Shown here one piece after another: positions 26,996-35,106 of a stretch of DNA of 64,000 nt. Numbering within the stretch: the first letter of the stretch is position 1; each line of letters opens with the position of its first letter. Location: contig CBDFNQ010000027.1 of assembly GCA_965250225.1 (NCBI GenBank), forward strand, positions 1 through 64,000. Direction: 5' to 3'. This DNA is from CBDEUK01 sp965250225 (lineage in GTDB: Bacteria > Pseudomonadota > Gammaproteobacteria > Eutrophobiales > Eutrophobiaceae). The notes beneath the pieces are model-generated. The model ran no database searches. It was not told where the DNA came from and saw nothing but the letters and a program-made list of their open reading frames with translations. The position numbers and the translations under genes were made by a program.

Positions 26996-28087
26996 TTGAC
27001 CAAACTGGCGCTGAGTTTTCCAACACGATACTGGCATGTTTTGAATGATGGTCGCGTGCAATGTGACCCTTTGTCCCAGGGCCTGTAAACTTAAAGAAGG
27101 ACAACGTGGTTTATGTTTTGTTCGCGCAGCAAAACAACAAGAGATTATATTGACTACCTATGGACGTTCTAGCGGTTTCTGTATTGATCCAATTGAAAAA
27201 AAAACCACTGAATCATTTTCTTCCGGGCACGCCGGTTTTATCGTTTGGCACAGCAGGTTGTAATCTTGCCTGTAAATTTTGTCAAAATTGGGGACATCAG
27301 TAAATCGCGGGAGATTGATATTCTGGCCGATCAAGCTAGCCCGGAACAATTGGCCCAGGCGGCAAAAGATCTTGGCTGTCGTAGCGTTGCCTTCACCTAT
27401 AATGACCCAGTCATTTTCATGGAATATGCTATCGATGTTGCTATTGCCTGCCACGAACTGGATATTCAGACCGTTGCGGTAACCGCGGGATACATTTGTG
27501 AACAACCACGTGAAGAATTTTTTCAGTATATGGACGCGGCGAATGTTGATCTCAAAGCGTTTACTGAAAACTTTTACCGCAAGGTGGACGGGATCATCCT
27601 TAGAAGTGGTTCTGGAAACCTTACGTTATTTAAAGCAGGAAACAAATGTCTGGTTTGAGATAACAAACTTGATCATGTCCTGGTGAAAACGATTCAGAGT
27701 CGGAATTACAAAACATGACGCAGTGGGTTGTAGAAAATCTGGGACAGGATGTGCCGATACATTTTTCCGCTTTTCATCCTGACTGGAAAATGACTCAACA
27801 TCCAAGCACCCCGAAACAAACCTTAAGTCTGGCGCGTGAGATTGCTATTCAAAATGGAATTCATTTTGCTTATACAGGTAATGTGCATGATCATCTTGGC
27901 GACAGCACGTTTTTGTCCTGCCTGTGGCGAATTGTTAATAGAACGTGATTGGTATGAGCTAAAACAATGGCTTTTGACAGATAATGGCCTTTGTTGTCAT
28001 TGTGGTGAGCCACTAGTAGGAGTATTTGACAACAAACCAGGCAATTGGGGCAGTAAACGGCAGGCTGTGAGGCTCTCAGAAGTGTAA
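26996..28087 (+). pseudogene. amrS: AmmeMemoRadiSam radical SAM enzyme, broken by six single-base insertions
   Basis: The enzyme is recognisable end to end (TRYWHVLNDGRVQC, CPRACKLKEGQRGLCFVR, FGTAGCNLACKFCQNW with the CxxxCxxC cluster motif, DLGCRSVAFTYNDPVIFMEY, YTGNVHDHLGDSTF, CGELLIERDWYEL). Six frame changes are needed: extra C at 27067-27069, extra A in the A9 run 27196-27204, extra G in 27290-27293, extra G at 27586-27587, an extra base at 27676, and extra T in 27910-27914. Every one is an insertion. With them removed, a complete enzyme of about 360 residues reads through without stops and with an intact catalytic motif. The likely start is a TTG at 26996. Confidence 0.85.
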
Positions 28088-28119
28088 AAATCGTTTTTCA
28101 ACACAATCTTCCAAGAGTC

Positions 28120-28148
28120 TTGAAAAAGTTGAATACTGACTGTAGTAT
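28120..28148 (+). promoter_or_regulatory. Promoter of tRNA-fMet
   Basis: TTGAAA (28120-28125), 17-bp spacer, TAGTAT (28143-28148), then a GC-rich GCGCC discriminator typical of stringently controlled stable-RNA promoters. The mature tRNA begins 14 bp downstream. Confidence 0.75.
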
Positions 28149-28162
28149 GCGCCACACGTTGT

Positions 28163-28241
28163 TGCGGGGTGGAGCAGTCCTGGCAGGCTCGTCGGGCTCA
28201 TAACCCGAAGGTCGCAGGTTCAAATCCTGCCCCCGCTACCA
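28163..28241 (+). tRNA. metY: Initiator tRNA-fMet (anticodon CAT)
   Basis: A complete cloverleaf: acceptor TGCGGGG / CCCCGCT, D-stem GAGC/GCTC, anticodon arm TCGGG CTCATAA CCCGA, T-arm GCAGG TTCAAAT CCTGC, discriminator A and encoded CCA. The three consecutive G:C pairs at the foot of the anticodon stem and the unpaired 1:72 position (here T against T rather than the usual C against A) identify the initiator. It lies upstream of rimP-nusA-infB, the standard metY location. Confidence 0.93.
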
Positions 28242-28464
28242 ATAAACGTGACAAGTTAAGAATTTGGTGACGCCCAACGCGCTGTGCGCATGTCGGGCTC
28301 GGTTGTTCAACAACTGGCGAAGGTCGCAGGTTCAAATCCTGCCCCCACTACCAATAAACGTGACAAGTTAAGAATTTGGTGACGCCCAACGCGCTGTGCG
28401 CATGTCGGGCTCGGTTGTTCAACAACTGGCGAAGGTCGCAGGTTCAAATCCTGCCCCCACTACC
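28241..28464 (+). repeat. Two tandem 112-bp repeats carrying the 3' half of tRNA-fMet
   Basis: Directly after the tRNA, a 112-bp unit occurs twice in what appears to be identical sequence (28241-28352 and 28353-28464). Each unit ends with the tRNA-fMet variable loop, T-arm and ACCA end (GAAGGTCGCAGG, TTCAAATCCTGC, then CCCCACTACCA; the tRNA itself has CCCCGCT). The sequence before this is different. It retains TCGGGCTC from the anticodon stem, but the loop is replaced by the palindrome GTTGTTCAACAAC, and upstream is a GCGCTGTGCGC hairpin between GCCC and GGGC. They cannot form a normal tRNA. A terminator follows at 28482. Confidence 0.85.
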
Positions 28465-28481
28465 AAATAAACGAGTTTATG

Positions 28482-28508
28482 AAAAAGGCCCTGATTTGGG
28501 CCTTTTTC
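28482..28508 (+). terminator. Intrinsic terminator after the tRNA/repeat unit
   Basis: AAAAAGGCC (28482-28490) pairs with GGGCCTTTTT (28498-28507), with the T-run as part of the stem. Confidence 0.8.
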
Positions 28509-28612
28509 TTAACAGTAATGTGATACAGGAAATGGCTCCTGAAATCTGGCGATAACTGTCTACACTGGTTATACTTTAAGCCGGATAAGTAAGAAATAGT
28601 AGTATTTGGAAA

Positions 28613-28634
28613 GTGGGCCTTGAGCCCATTTTTT
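28613..28634 (+). terminator. Second hairpin upstream of rimP
   Basis: TGGGC / GCCCA stem followed by TTTTTTG, 35-40 bp before the rimP start. It may attenuate transcription entering rimP-nusA-infB, an operon known to be autoregulated by NusA in relatives. Confidence 0.55.
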
Positions 28635-28669
28635 GTTTTTAGCCTATACAATTACTATGGCGTAGGGTG

Positions 28670-29128
28670 ATGATCCGACAGAATGAAAGACTAACCGGGC
28701 TGATTCAGCCGGTGGTAGAAGGCTTGGGTTATGAGTTGTGGGGGCTTGAATATATGCCGCAGGGTGAAACATCCTTGTTGCGTATCTACATCGATCAGGA
28801 ACAGGGTATTGGTGTTGAAGATTGTCAGAAAGTGAGTCGGCAATTAGTTGGTGTGATGGATGTAGAGGACCCAATTCCCGGATCTTATAACCTGGAGGTG
28901 TCATCACCAGGCATTGATCGAGTGTTATTTTCATTGGATCAATGTGAACGATTTATCGGTTCGGAGGTAAAGTTGCGATTGAACCGCAAACTTGATGGTC
29001 GTAGACGATATAGCGGAGTAATTCATTCTGTGACCGACTCAGAATTAGTTATTGTAGAAAATGATGAGACAGTTGCACTTCCTGTCGATGGAATTGAACT
29101 AGTAAGATTAACATCGGAAAAAGAGTAG
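28670..29128 (+). CDS. rimP: Ribosome maturation factor RimP
   Basis: Needed for 30S subunit maturation. A 152-residue protein with typical GLGYELWGLEYMPQGE, LRIYIDQEQGIGVEDCQKVS and YNLEVSSPGIDRVL. A GTG directly before (28667) is also in frame, but the ATG at 28670 is better placed. First gene of the rimP-nusA-infB-rbfA-truB set. Confidence 0.95.
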   Translation: MIRQNERLTGLIQPVVEGLGYELWGLEYMPQGETSLLRIYIDQEQGIGVEDCQKVSRQLVGVMDVEDPIPGSYNLEVSSPGIDRVLFSLDQCERFIGSEVKLRLNRKLDGRRRYSGVIHSVTDSELVIVENDETVALPVDGIELVRLTSEKE

Positions 29129-29149
29129 AACTATAGAGAAATATTAATT

Positions 29150-30667
29150 ATGAATAAAGAAATCCTCGCTGTTGTTGATGTGGTATCCAGTGAAAAAGGT
29201 GTGAGCAAAGAAATCATCTTTGAAGCTATTGAAGCTGCATTGGCAACCGCTACTAAAAAACGTAATCGAGAAGATATTGAAGCGAGAGTTAGTATTGATC
29301 GTGAAACCGGTGACTATAATACCTTCCGTCGTTGGGAAGTGATGGAAGATGACGTAGAGTTGGAATTTCCAACACGCCAGACTCGTTATAGTGACGCCAA
29401 GGAAAAAGTTTCCGACATTGAAATAGGTGGTTATACCGAAGAAGACATGGCTTCTGTCGAATTTGGTCGTATTGCAGCACAAACAGCAAAGCAGGTTATT
29501 GTGCAAAAAGTACGCGAGGCTGAAAGAAAACAAGTCCTTGAGGCCTATGAAGATCAAGTCGATACCATGGTCAGTGGCATTGTGAAACGGGTAGAACGTG
29601 GCAGTGTCATTCTGGATTTAGGACGCAACGCTGAGGCATTGATCCCACGCGATCAAATGATCCCCCGTGAGTTGATAAGAACAGGTGATCGAATTCGTGG
29701 TTATCTACAAGAGGTTCGTCCTGAGGCGCGTGGTCCACAACTTTTTTTAAGCCGAACCACAGCCAAACTTCTGATCGAGTTGTTTCAGCTTGAAGTGCCT
29801 GAAATCAACGAAGGATTGATAGATATTATTAATGGCGCTCGTGATCCGGGTTCGCGCGCGAAGATCGCAGTAAAGGCCAATGACCCACGAATCGATCCGA
29901 TTGGAGCCTGTGTCGGGATGCGCGGTTCACGTGTTCAGGCGGTATCCAATGAGCTGGGCGGCGAACGTGTAGATATTATTTTATGGGATGAAAACCCTGC
30001 GCAGTTTGTTATTAATGCTATGGCACCGGCAGAGGTGTTATCGATTCTGGCTGATGAAGATGCACACAGTATGGACGTTGCTGTGGCAGAGGATAACCTT
30101 TCCCAGGCTATCGGCCGTGGTGGACAGAATGTCAAGTTAGCCAGCGAATTAACGGGCTGGGAACTTAACGTCATGTCAACTGAACAGGCCGAAGAGAAAA
30201 ATGAAGCAGAAGCGCAAAAAATACAAGCCATGTTCATGGAACACCTGGATGTAGATGAAGAAATCGCCGTTATTCTTGCGCAAGAAGGTTTCTCCAGTGT
30301 TGAAGAAGTTGCTTATGTACCAGAAGGCGAAATGCTTAACGTTGAAGAGTTCGATGAAAATCTTGTCAACGAATTACGCGAACGAGCCCGGGATGTGATG
30401 CTCACCCGTGCCATTACTAGTGAAGAAAAGCTTAATGAATTTAAACCAGCTGATGATTTGCTTGCCATGGATAAGATGGATGATGGCCTGGCTTATGAGC
30501 TTGCCAGCCATGGAATAGTGACTATGGAAGACTTGGCAGATCAATCTGTTGATGAGCTTATGGTCATTGAATCAATGACCGAAGAACGCGCGGGTGAACT
30601 GATCATGACTGCGCGTATTCCCTGGTTTGAAGCCGAGCAAAATGATGGAGAAACGACAGATGCCTGA
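29150..30667 (+). CDS. nusA: Transcription termination/antitermination factor NusA
   Basis: Binds RNA polymerase and controls pausing, termination and antitermination. 505 residues: N-terminal RNAP-binding domain (about 1-125), S1 domain (about 133-200, GIVKRVERGSVILDLGRNAE), two KH domains (about 205-345, GACVGMRGSRVQAV and QAIGRGGQNVKLAS) and two C-terminal acidic repeats (about 365-495) that bind lambda N or the alpha CTD in relatives. Its last 8 bp overlap the start of infB. Confidence 0.97.
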   Translation: MNKEILAVVDVVSSEKGVSKEIIFEAIEAALATATKKRNREDIEARVSIDRETGDYNTFRRWEVMEDDVELEFPTRQTRYSDAKEKVSDIEIGGYTEEDMASVEFGRIAAQTAKQVIVQKVREAERKQVLEAYEDQVDTMVSGIVKRVERGSVILDLGRNAEALIPRDQMIPRELIRTGDRIRGYLQEVRPEARGPQLFLSRTTAKLLIELFQLEVPEINEGLIDIINGARDPGSRAKIAVKANDPRIDPIGACVGMRGSRVQAVSNELGGERVDIILWDENPAQFVINAMAPAEVLSILADEDAHSMDVAVAEDNLSQAIGRGGQNVKLASELTGWELNVMSTEQAEEKNEAEAQKIQAMFMEHLDVDEEIAVILAQEGFSSVEEVAYVPEGEMLNVEEFDENLVNELRERARDVMLTRAITSEEKLNEFKPADDLLAMDKMDDGLAYELASHGIVTMEDLADQSVDELMVIESMTEERAGELIMTARIPWFEAEQNDGETTDA

Positions 30668-33185
30668 AGTAACGGTAAAACAATTTGCTGAAGTAGTTGG
30701 CATCTCAGTCGAAAAACTCCAGGAACAACTGACGGAGGCGGGCTTGTCAGCCCAGAAGCCAGAAGACTTTATCGGCGATGAAGAAAAAACAACGCTGCTT
30801 TCGTTTTTGCAGACTAAACGTGGGCACGGCAAAGATGCTAAAAATAAAAAAGTTACCTTAAAACGTAAAACTGTCAGTGAGTTGAAAATGCCAATAGCTT
30901 CGGCGGGTCGCAATAAGCTCAGAACAAAAACAGTTAACGTTGAATTTCGTAAGAAACGTACGTATGTACAACGCAGTGTGCTTGAAGAGAGTGCAGCGGC
31001 TGAAGAAGCGGAAAAAATAGCCCTTGAAGAAGCAGAACTGGCGCGTGTTAAGGCTGAAGAACAAGCTGAACTTGAAGAAACCAGGGCTAAAGAACAAGCT
31101 GAAGAGGCTGAAAAAGCCGCAGCTGAGGAAGCTATTGTAAAAGAAGCGGCTGAAAAAGCGGCGCTTGAAGCAGAACAAATAGCGGCTAAAGCACAAGCTG
31201 AAAAAGAAGCTGGGGCGTCAGTTGCTGAACCAAAACAGGCTGCGAAGAAATCCAAAAATGAAAAGAAGAAATCTGGCAATTATGACGGTAAGCACACTCG
31301 TTATGGTCGTCAGGAATTGCATGTTGCTTCCGATAAATCCGGAAAACGAAGAAAACGCTCGCGTCCGTCTAGGCGGGTTGTCCAAGATGGAGCTGATAAG
31401 CAACACGGTTTTGAAAAACCGACTGCGCCGGTCGTGCGTGAAGTTGATCTGCCTGAAAATATCTCAGTAGCCGAATTGGCTCAGCGCATGTCTGTAAAAG
31501 CACCCGAGGTAATTAAATTGCTTATGGGGCTAGGCACCATGGCAACCATCAATCAAATTGTTGACCAGGAAACTGCTTCGATTGTGGTTGAAGAAATGGG
31601 GCATAAAGTTCGCTTGATCAATGAAAATGCTGCCGAAGAAGCCTTACTCCAGGCTGCACAATCCGATGTAGATGCCACGACCCGTACACCGGTGGTAACC
31701 ATTATGGGACATGTTGATCACGGTAAGACTTCATTGCTTGATTATATTCGTAAAAGTCAGGTGGCCGATGGCGAAGCTGGTGGCATTACACAGCATATCG
31801 GTTCTTACAGTGTTGAAACGGACAAAGGTAATATCACATTTCTGGATACCCCGGGACACGCGGCGTTTACCGCGATGCGTGCCCGTGGAGCCAAGGTAAC
31901 GGACATTGTTATTCTGGTGGTCGCTGCTGATGACGGTGTTATGCCGCAAACCGAAGAGGCGGTAAAACACAGCCAGGCCGCGGGTGTACCAATGATAGTT
32001 GCCGTTAATAAAATGGACAAAGAAGATGCCAATCCGGAACAGGTCAAACAAGGATTGTCGAAATTTGAGGTTATTTCTGAAGACTGGGGTGGAGACACAC
32101 AATTTATTCCTGTTTCGGCTAAAACCGGAACGGGCATCGATGAGCTTCTCGAAAGTATATTATTACAAGCCGAACTTTTGGAACTTAAGGCAGTACCCGA
32201 AGGTCCTGCAACGGGCATCGTGGTCGAAGCACGTCTTGACAAGGGTCGTGGTCCAGTTACCAGTATATTGGTGCAGAACGGACGTTTAAATAAGGGCGAT
32301 ATCATACTCAGCGGTCACGAATTTGGTCGGGTTCGTGCCATGCTGGATGAAAATGGCAAAGAGATAGACTCTGCGGGTCCATCAACTCCAGTAGAGATCC
32401 TGGGTCTTACCGGCACGTCAAATGCGGGTGATGAATTGATTGTCGTAGGCGATGAGAAGAAGGCCAGGGAAATGGCTACCTATCGTCAGGGCAAATATCG
32501 TGAAAATAAAATGGCCAAACAACAAGCAACAAAACTAGATGATTTTATGTCACAAATGGGAACAGAGGGTATTGCAACCCTGAATCTTCTGATAAAGGCC
32601 GACGTTCGAGGTTCTGCCGAGGCCCTGTCAGATTCCCTGCAAAAACTCAGTAACGAGGAAGTGAAGGTATCGATCATTAACAGTGGTGTTGGTGGTATCA
32701 CTGAATCAGATATTAATCTGGCTATGACATCACAAGGTATTGTTATCGGTTTTAATGTTCGTGCGGATGCATCAGCACGCAAGATCATTGATGATGAAGG
32801 TATTGATTTACGTTATTACAGTATTATTTATGATGTGATCGATGATGTGAAAGCTGCGTTAAGTGGAATGCTTTCACCGGAGATCCGCGAACAAATCGTT
32901 GGCATTGCCGAAGTACGCGATGTTTTTCGATCACCAAAATTCGGCGATATTGCCGGTTGTATGGTATCCAGTGGCTTTGTAAAACGCAGCAATCCGATCC
33001 GTGTTTTGCGCGATAATGTAGTGATTTACGAAGGCGAACTGGAATCTCTGCGCCGCTTTAAAGATGACGTGAACGAAGTAAAATCGGGCACGGAATGTGG
33101 CATCGGTGTGAAGAACTACGATGATGTTAAACCCGGTGATCAAATCGAAGTCTTTGAGCGTGTTGAAATCGCACGTACTATCTAG
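30660..33185 (+). CDS. infB: Translation initiation factor IF-2
   Basis: GTPase that places fMet-tRNA on the 30S subunit; it shares its locus here with the initiator tRNA gene. 841 residues from the ATG at 30660 (MPEVTVKQFAEVVGIS), which has GGAG upstream and lies inside the 3' end of nusA. The N-terminal part is a long Glu/Ala/Lys coiled coil (about 110-200). The G domain has G1 GHVDHGKT (350-357), G3 DTPGH and G4 NKMD, followed by domains II to IV ending in ECGIGVKNYDDVKPGDQIE. An upstream frame extension to 30627 is ignored. Confidence 0.97.
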   Translation: MPEVTVKQFAEVVGISVEKLQEQLTEAGLSAQKPEDFIGDEEKTTLLSFLQTKRGHGKDAKNKKVTLKRKTVSELKMPIASAGRNKLRTKTVNVEFRKKRTYVQRSVLEESAAAEEAEKIALEEAELARVKAEEQAELEETRAKEQAEEAEKAAAEEAIVKEAAEKAALEAEQIAAKAQAEKEAGASVAEPKQAAKKSKNEKKKSGNYDGKHTRYGRQELHVASDKSGKRRKRSRPSRRVVQDGADKQHGFEKPTAPVVREVDLPENISVAELAQRMSVKAPEVIKLLMGLGTMATINQIVDQETASIVVEEMGHKVRLINENAAEEALLQAAQSDVDATTRTPVVTIMGHVDHGKTSLLDYIRKSQVADGEAGGITQHIGSYSVETDKGNITFLDTPGHAAFTAMRARGAKVTDIVILVVAADDGVMPQTEEAVKHSQAAGVPMIVAVNKMDKEDANPEQVKQGLSKFEVISEDWGGDTQFIPVSAKTGTGIDELLESILLQAELLELKAVPEGPATGIVVEARLDKGRGPVTSILVQNGRLNKGDIILSGHEFGRVRAMLDENGKEIDSAGPSTPVEILGLTGTSNAGDELIVVGDEKKAREMATYRQGKYRENKMAKQQATKLDDFMSQMGTEGIATLNLLIKADVRGSAEALSDSLQKLSNEEVKVSIINSGVGGITESDINLAMTSQGIVIGFNVRADASARKIIDDEGIDLRYYSIIYDVIDDVKAALSGMLSPEIREQIVGIAEVRDVFRSPKFGDIAGCMVSSGFVKRSNPIRVLRDNVVIYEGELESLRRFKDDVNEVKSGTECGIGVKNYDDVKPGDQIEVFERVEIARTI

Positions 33186-33191
33186 CCTCAC

Positions 33192-33563
33192 ATGCCAAAA
33201 GAATTTGCACGAAGTACTCGTGTCGCCGATTTAATCCAGCGTGAACTTGCCGGTTTGATGGAACGAGATCGAGATGGTAGTGAAACCGGTTTGATCACAA
33301 TCTCCAATGTTGATGTCAGTCCTGATCTTAAAAACGCCAAGATCTATGTCACCCGATTGGGCGAAGACCCAGCAACTGATTTCATGAAAGATTTATCTGA
33401 TAATGCTGGCCATTATCGACACCATCTTGCAAAACAACTAAATATGCGTGGTGTGCCAAAACTGCATTTTGTTTATGATCACAAACTGGAACGAGCAAAT
33501 CGTCTGACTGCATTAATCGATAGCTTATCGAATGATGAGCAAGATGAACCTGATAGAGACTAA
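33192..33563 (+). CDS. rbfA: Ribosome-binding factor A
   Basis: Assists 16S rRNA 5'-end processing and 30S maturation in the cold. 123 residues of KH-like fold: RVADLIQRELAGLMERD, ISNVDVSPDLKNAKIYVT and MRGVPKLHFVYDHKLERANRL. It sits 6 bp after infB and 5 bp before truB. Confidence 0.96.
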   Translation: MPKEFARSTRVADLIQRELAGLMERDRDGSETGLITISNVDVSPDLKNAKIYVTRLGEDPATDFMKDLSDNAGHYRHHLAKQLNMRGVPKLHFVYDHKLERANRLTALIDSLSNDEQDEPDRD

Positions 33564-33568
33564 TACCT

Positions 33569-34486
33569 GTGGGACGCCGTCCTAAAGCCAGAGGCAGAAA
33601 TGTTCACGGTATATTCCTCCTGGATAAACCCGCAGGACTCACTTCAAATGATTGCCTGCAGCGGATCAAGCGCCTGTTCAATGCTAACCGGGCGGGACAT
33701 ACTGGAAGTCTGGATAAATTAGCCACAGGTCTTTTACCGCTTTGCCTGGGTGAGGCCACAAAGCTTTCTGCTTATTTACTCGATGCGGACAAGGAATATA
33801 TTGCCGATTGTCAGTTGGGTATCACTACGTCAACAGGTGATACAGCTGGCGATATTTTAGAACAACGCACAATACCTGAGACTAGTTCATCACAATTCGA
33901 ATCTGCCCTGAAACAATTTCGCGGCTCGATCGAACAGATTCCGCCGATGTATTCAGCACTGAAACACAATGGCCAACGTTTATATAAACTGGCGTATCAA
34001 GGCCAGGTGGTCGAGCGAAGATCACGCCCTGTTACTATCCATGAACTTGAGTGTATTCATTTAGAAAACGATCGCTTTACTATCAGGGTGCGTTGTTCTA
34101 AAGGGACGTATATTCGTACCCTGGCAGAAGATATTGGTGAAGTACTGGGTTGTGGTGCACACATCCTGTCATTAAGGCGCACATCAGTGGGTTCATTCAC
34201 GACTGAACAAATGATTGAAATGGACGCGCTGGAAACGCTTGCTGAGCGAGGAGCTGATGTACTCGATGGGTCATTGTTGTCGATGGATAATGCCGTGACT
34301 CATCTTCCAATAGTGCATATGGAGACGAATACGGCGGCCTATTTATCACAGGGACAGGCGGTAATAGTGCCGAATGCACCCACAGAAGGTCTGGTACGAT
34401 TATACGATGCTGATCAGGTTTTTATCGGGATCGGTCATATTCTGGATGATGGCCGAGTCGCTCCCAAACGGTTATTTCAATTTTAG
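33569..34486 (+). CDS. truB: tRNA pseudouridine(55) synthase
   Basis: Makes the universal pseudouridine 55 in the T-loop of tRNAs. 305 residues, GTG start. Motifs: FLLDKPAGLTSNDCLQ, ANRAGHTGSLDKLATGLL containing the catalytic Asp, IPPMYSALKHNGQRLY, and RCSKGTYIRTLAEDIG. The catalytic loop reads GSLDKLATG where nearly all homologues have a Pro after the Asp; the nucleophile itself is kept. C-terminal PUA-like region present. Confidence 0.95.
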   Translation: MGRRPKARGRNVHGIFLLDKPAGLTSNDCLQRIKRLFNANRAGHTGSLDKLATGLLPLCLGEATKLSAYLLDADKEYIADCQLGITTSTGDTAGDILEQRTIPETSSSQFESALKQFRGSIEQIPPMYSALKHNGQRLYKLAYQGQVVERRSRPVTIHELECIHLENDRFTIRVRCSKGTYIRTLAEDIGEVLGCGAHILSLRRTSVGSFTTEQMIEMDALETLAERGADVLDGSLLSMDNAVTHLPIVHMETNTAAYLSQGQAVIVPNAPTEGLVRLYDADQVFIGIGHILDDGRVAPKRLFQF

Positions 34487-34656
34487 AATATATCAGGTCA
34501 GAATTTTAGCAATTTCAGTCCTCAATTCATTCAGAAATATAATTAATATATTCAGTAAAATCAATTGGATATAAATTTATCGATCAATAGATACTGGGAG
34601 TGGAGAGGTGTACTGGTCAACTGGAAATTTCTTCAGAAAATTTAGCAGCTTTTTAC

Positions 34657-34685
34657 TTGTTTGACCGAATACTCACGGGTACAAT
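34657..34685 (+). promoter_or_regulatory. Promoter of rpsO
   Basis: TTGTTT (34657-34662), 17-bp spacer, TACAAT (34680-34685), 44 bp upstream of the rpsO start codon, in the conserved truB-rpsO gap. Confidence 0.6.
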
Positions 34686-34729
34686 ACGCGCGAAATCGAC
34701 CGAGAGACAGATCAGGAGTTTTAGTAAAA

Positions 34730-34999
34730 ATGGCATTAAATGCTCAAAAGAAGGCAGACATCGTAAAAGAGTATCAAAGAGGTACGGGTGACACAGGATC
34801 ACCTGAGGTACAAGTTGCAATACTGACAGCTCGTATTACGGATTTATCCGGACACTTTAAGGAAAACAGTAAAGACCATCATTCCCGCCAGGGTTTATTG
34901 CGTATGGTTAATCACAGACGTAGCTTGCTCGATTATCTGAAAATCAAAGACCTGGATCGTTATCGTACTCTGATCAGTCGTCTTGGATTGCGTAAGTAA
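34730..34999 (+). CDS. rpsO: 30S ribosomal protein S15
   Basis: Primary 16S rRNA-binding protein of the central domain. 89 residues from the ATG at 34730 (MALNAQKKADIVKEYQRG), preceded by AGGAG about 11 nt upstream; the open frame extends further upstream but is not conserved there. HHSRQGLLRMVNHRRSLLDY and the C-terminal LISRLGLRK are typical. Confidence 0.97.
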   Translation: MALNAQKKADIVKEYQRGTGDTGSPEVQVAILTARITDLSGHFKENSKDHHSRQGLLRMVNHRRSLLDYLKIKDLDRYRTLISRLGLRK

Positions 35000-35106
35000 T
35001 ACGACTCCCCACACTTCCGATAATCCGTCTTAATCGTATTTCAATTAAGCATGGACATCGGTGGTATTACTAAAAAAAAATTAATCCAAAATAAAAAGGT
35101 GCTCAC

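Noticed and set aside
28241..28464. CRISPR array or additional functional tRNAs
   Set aside because: Only two units of 112 bp with no spacer variation, and the anticodon arm is destroyed; neither an array nor decoding tRNAs.
30572..31279. 235-codon Ser/Ala-rich minus-strand frame over nusA/infB
   Set aside because: Shadow of the Glu/Ala-rich coiled-coil region of IF-2.
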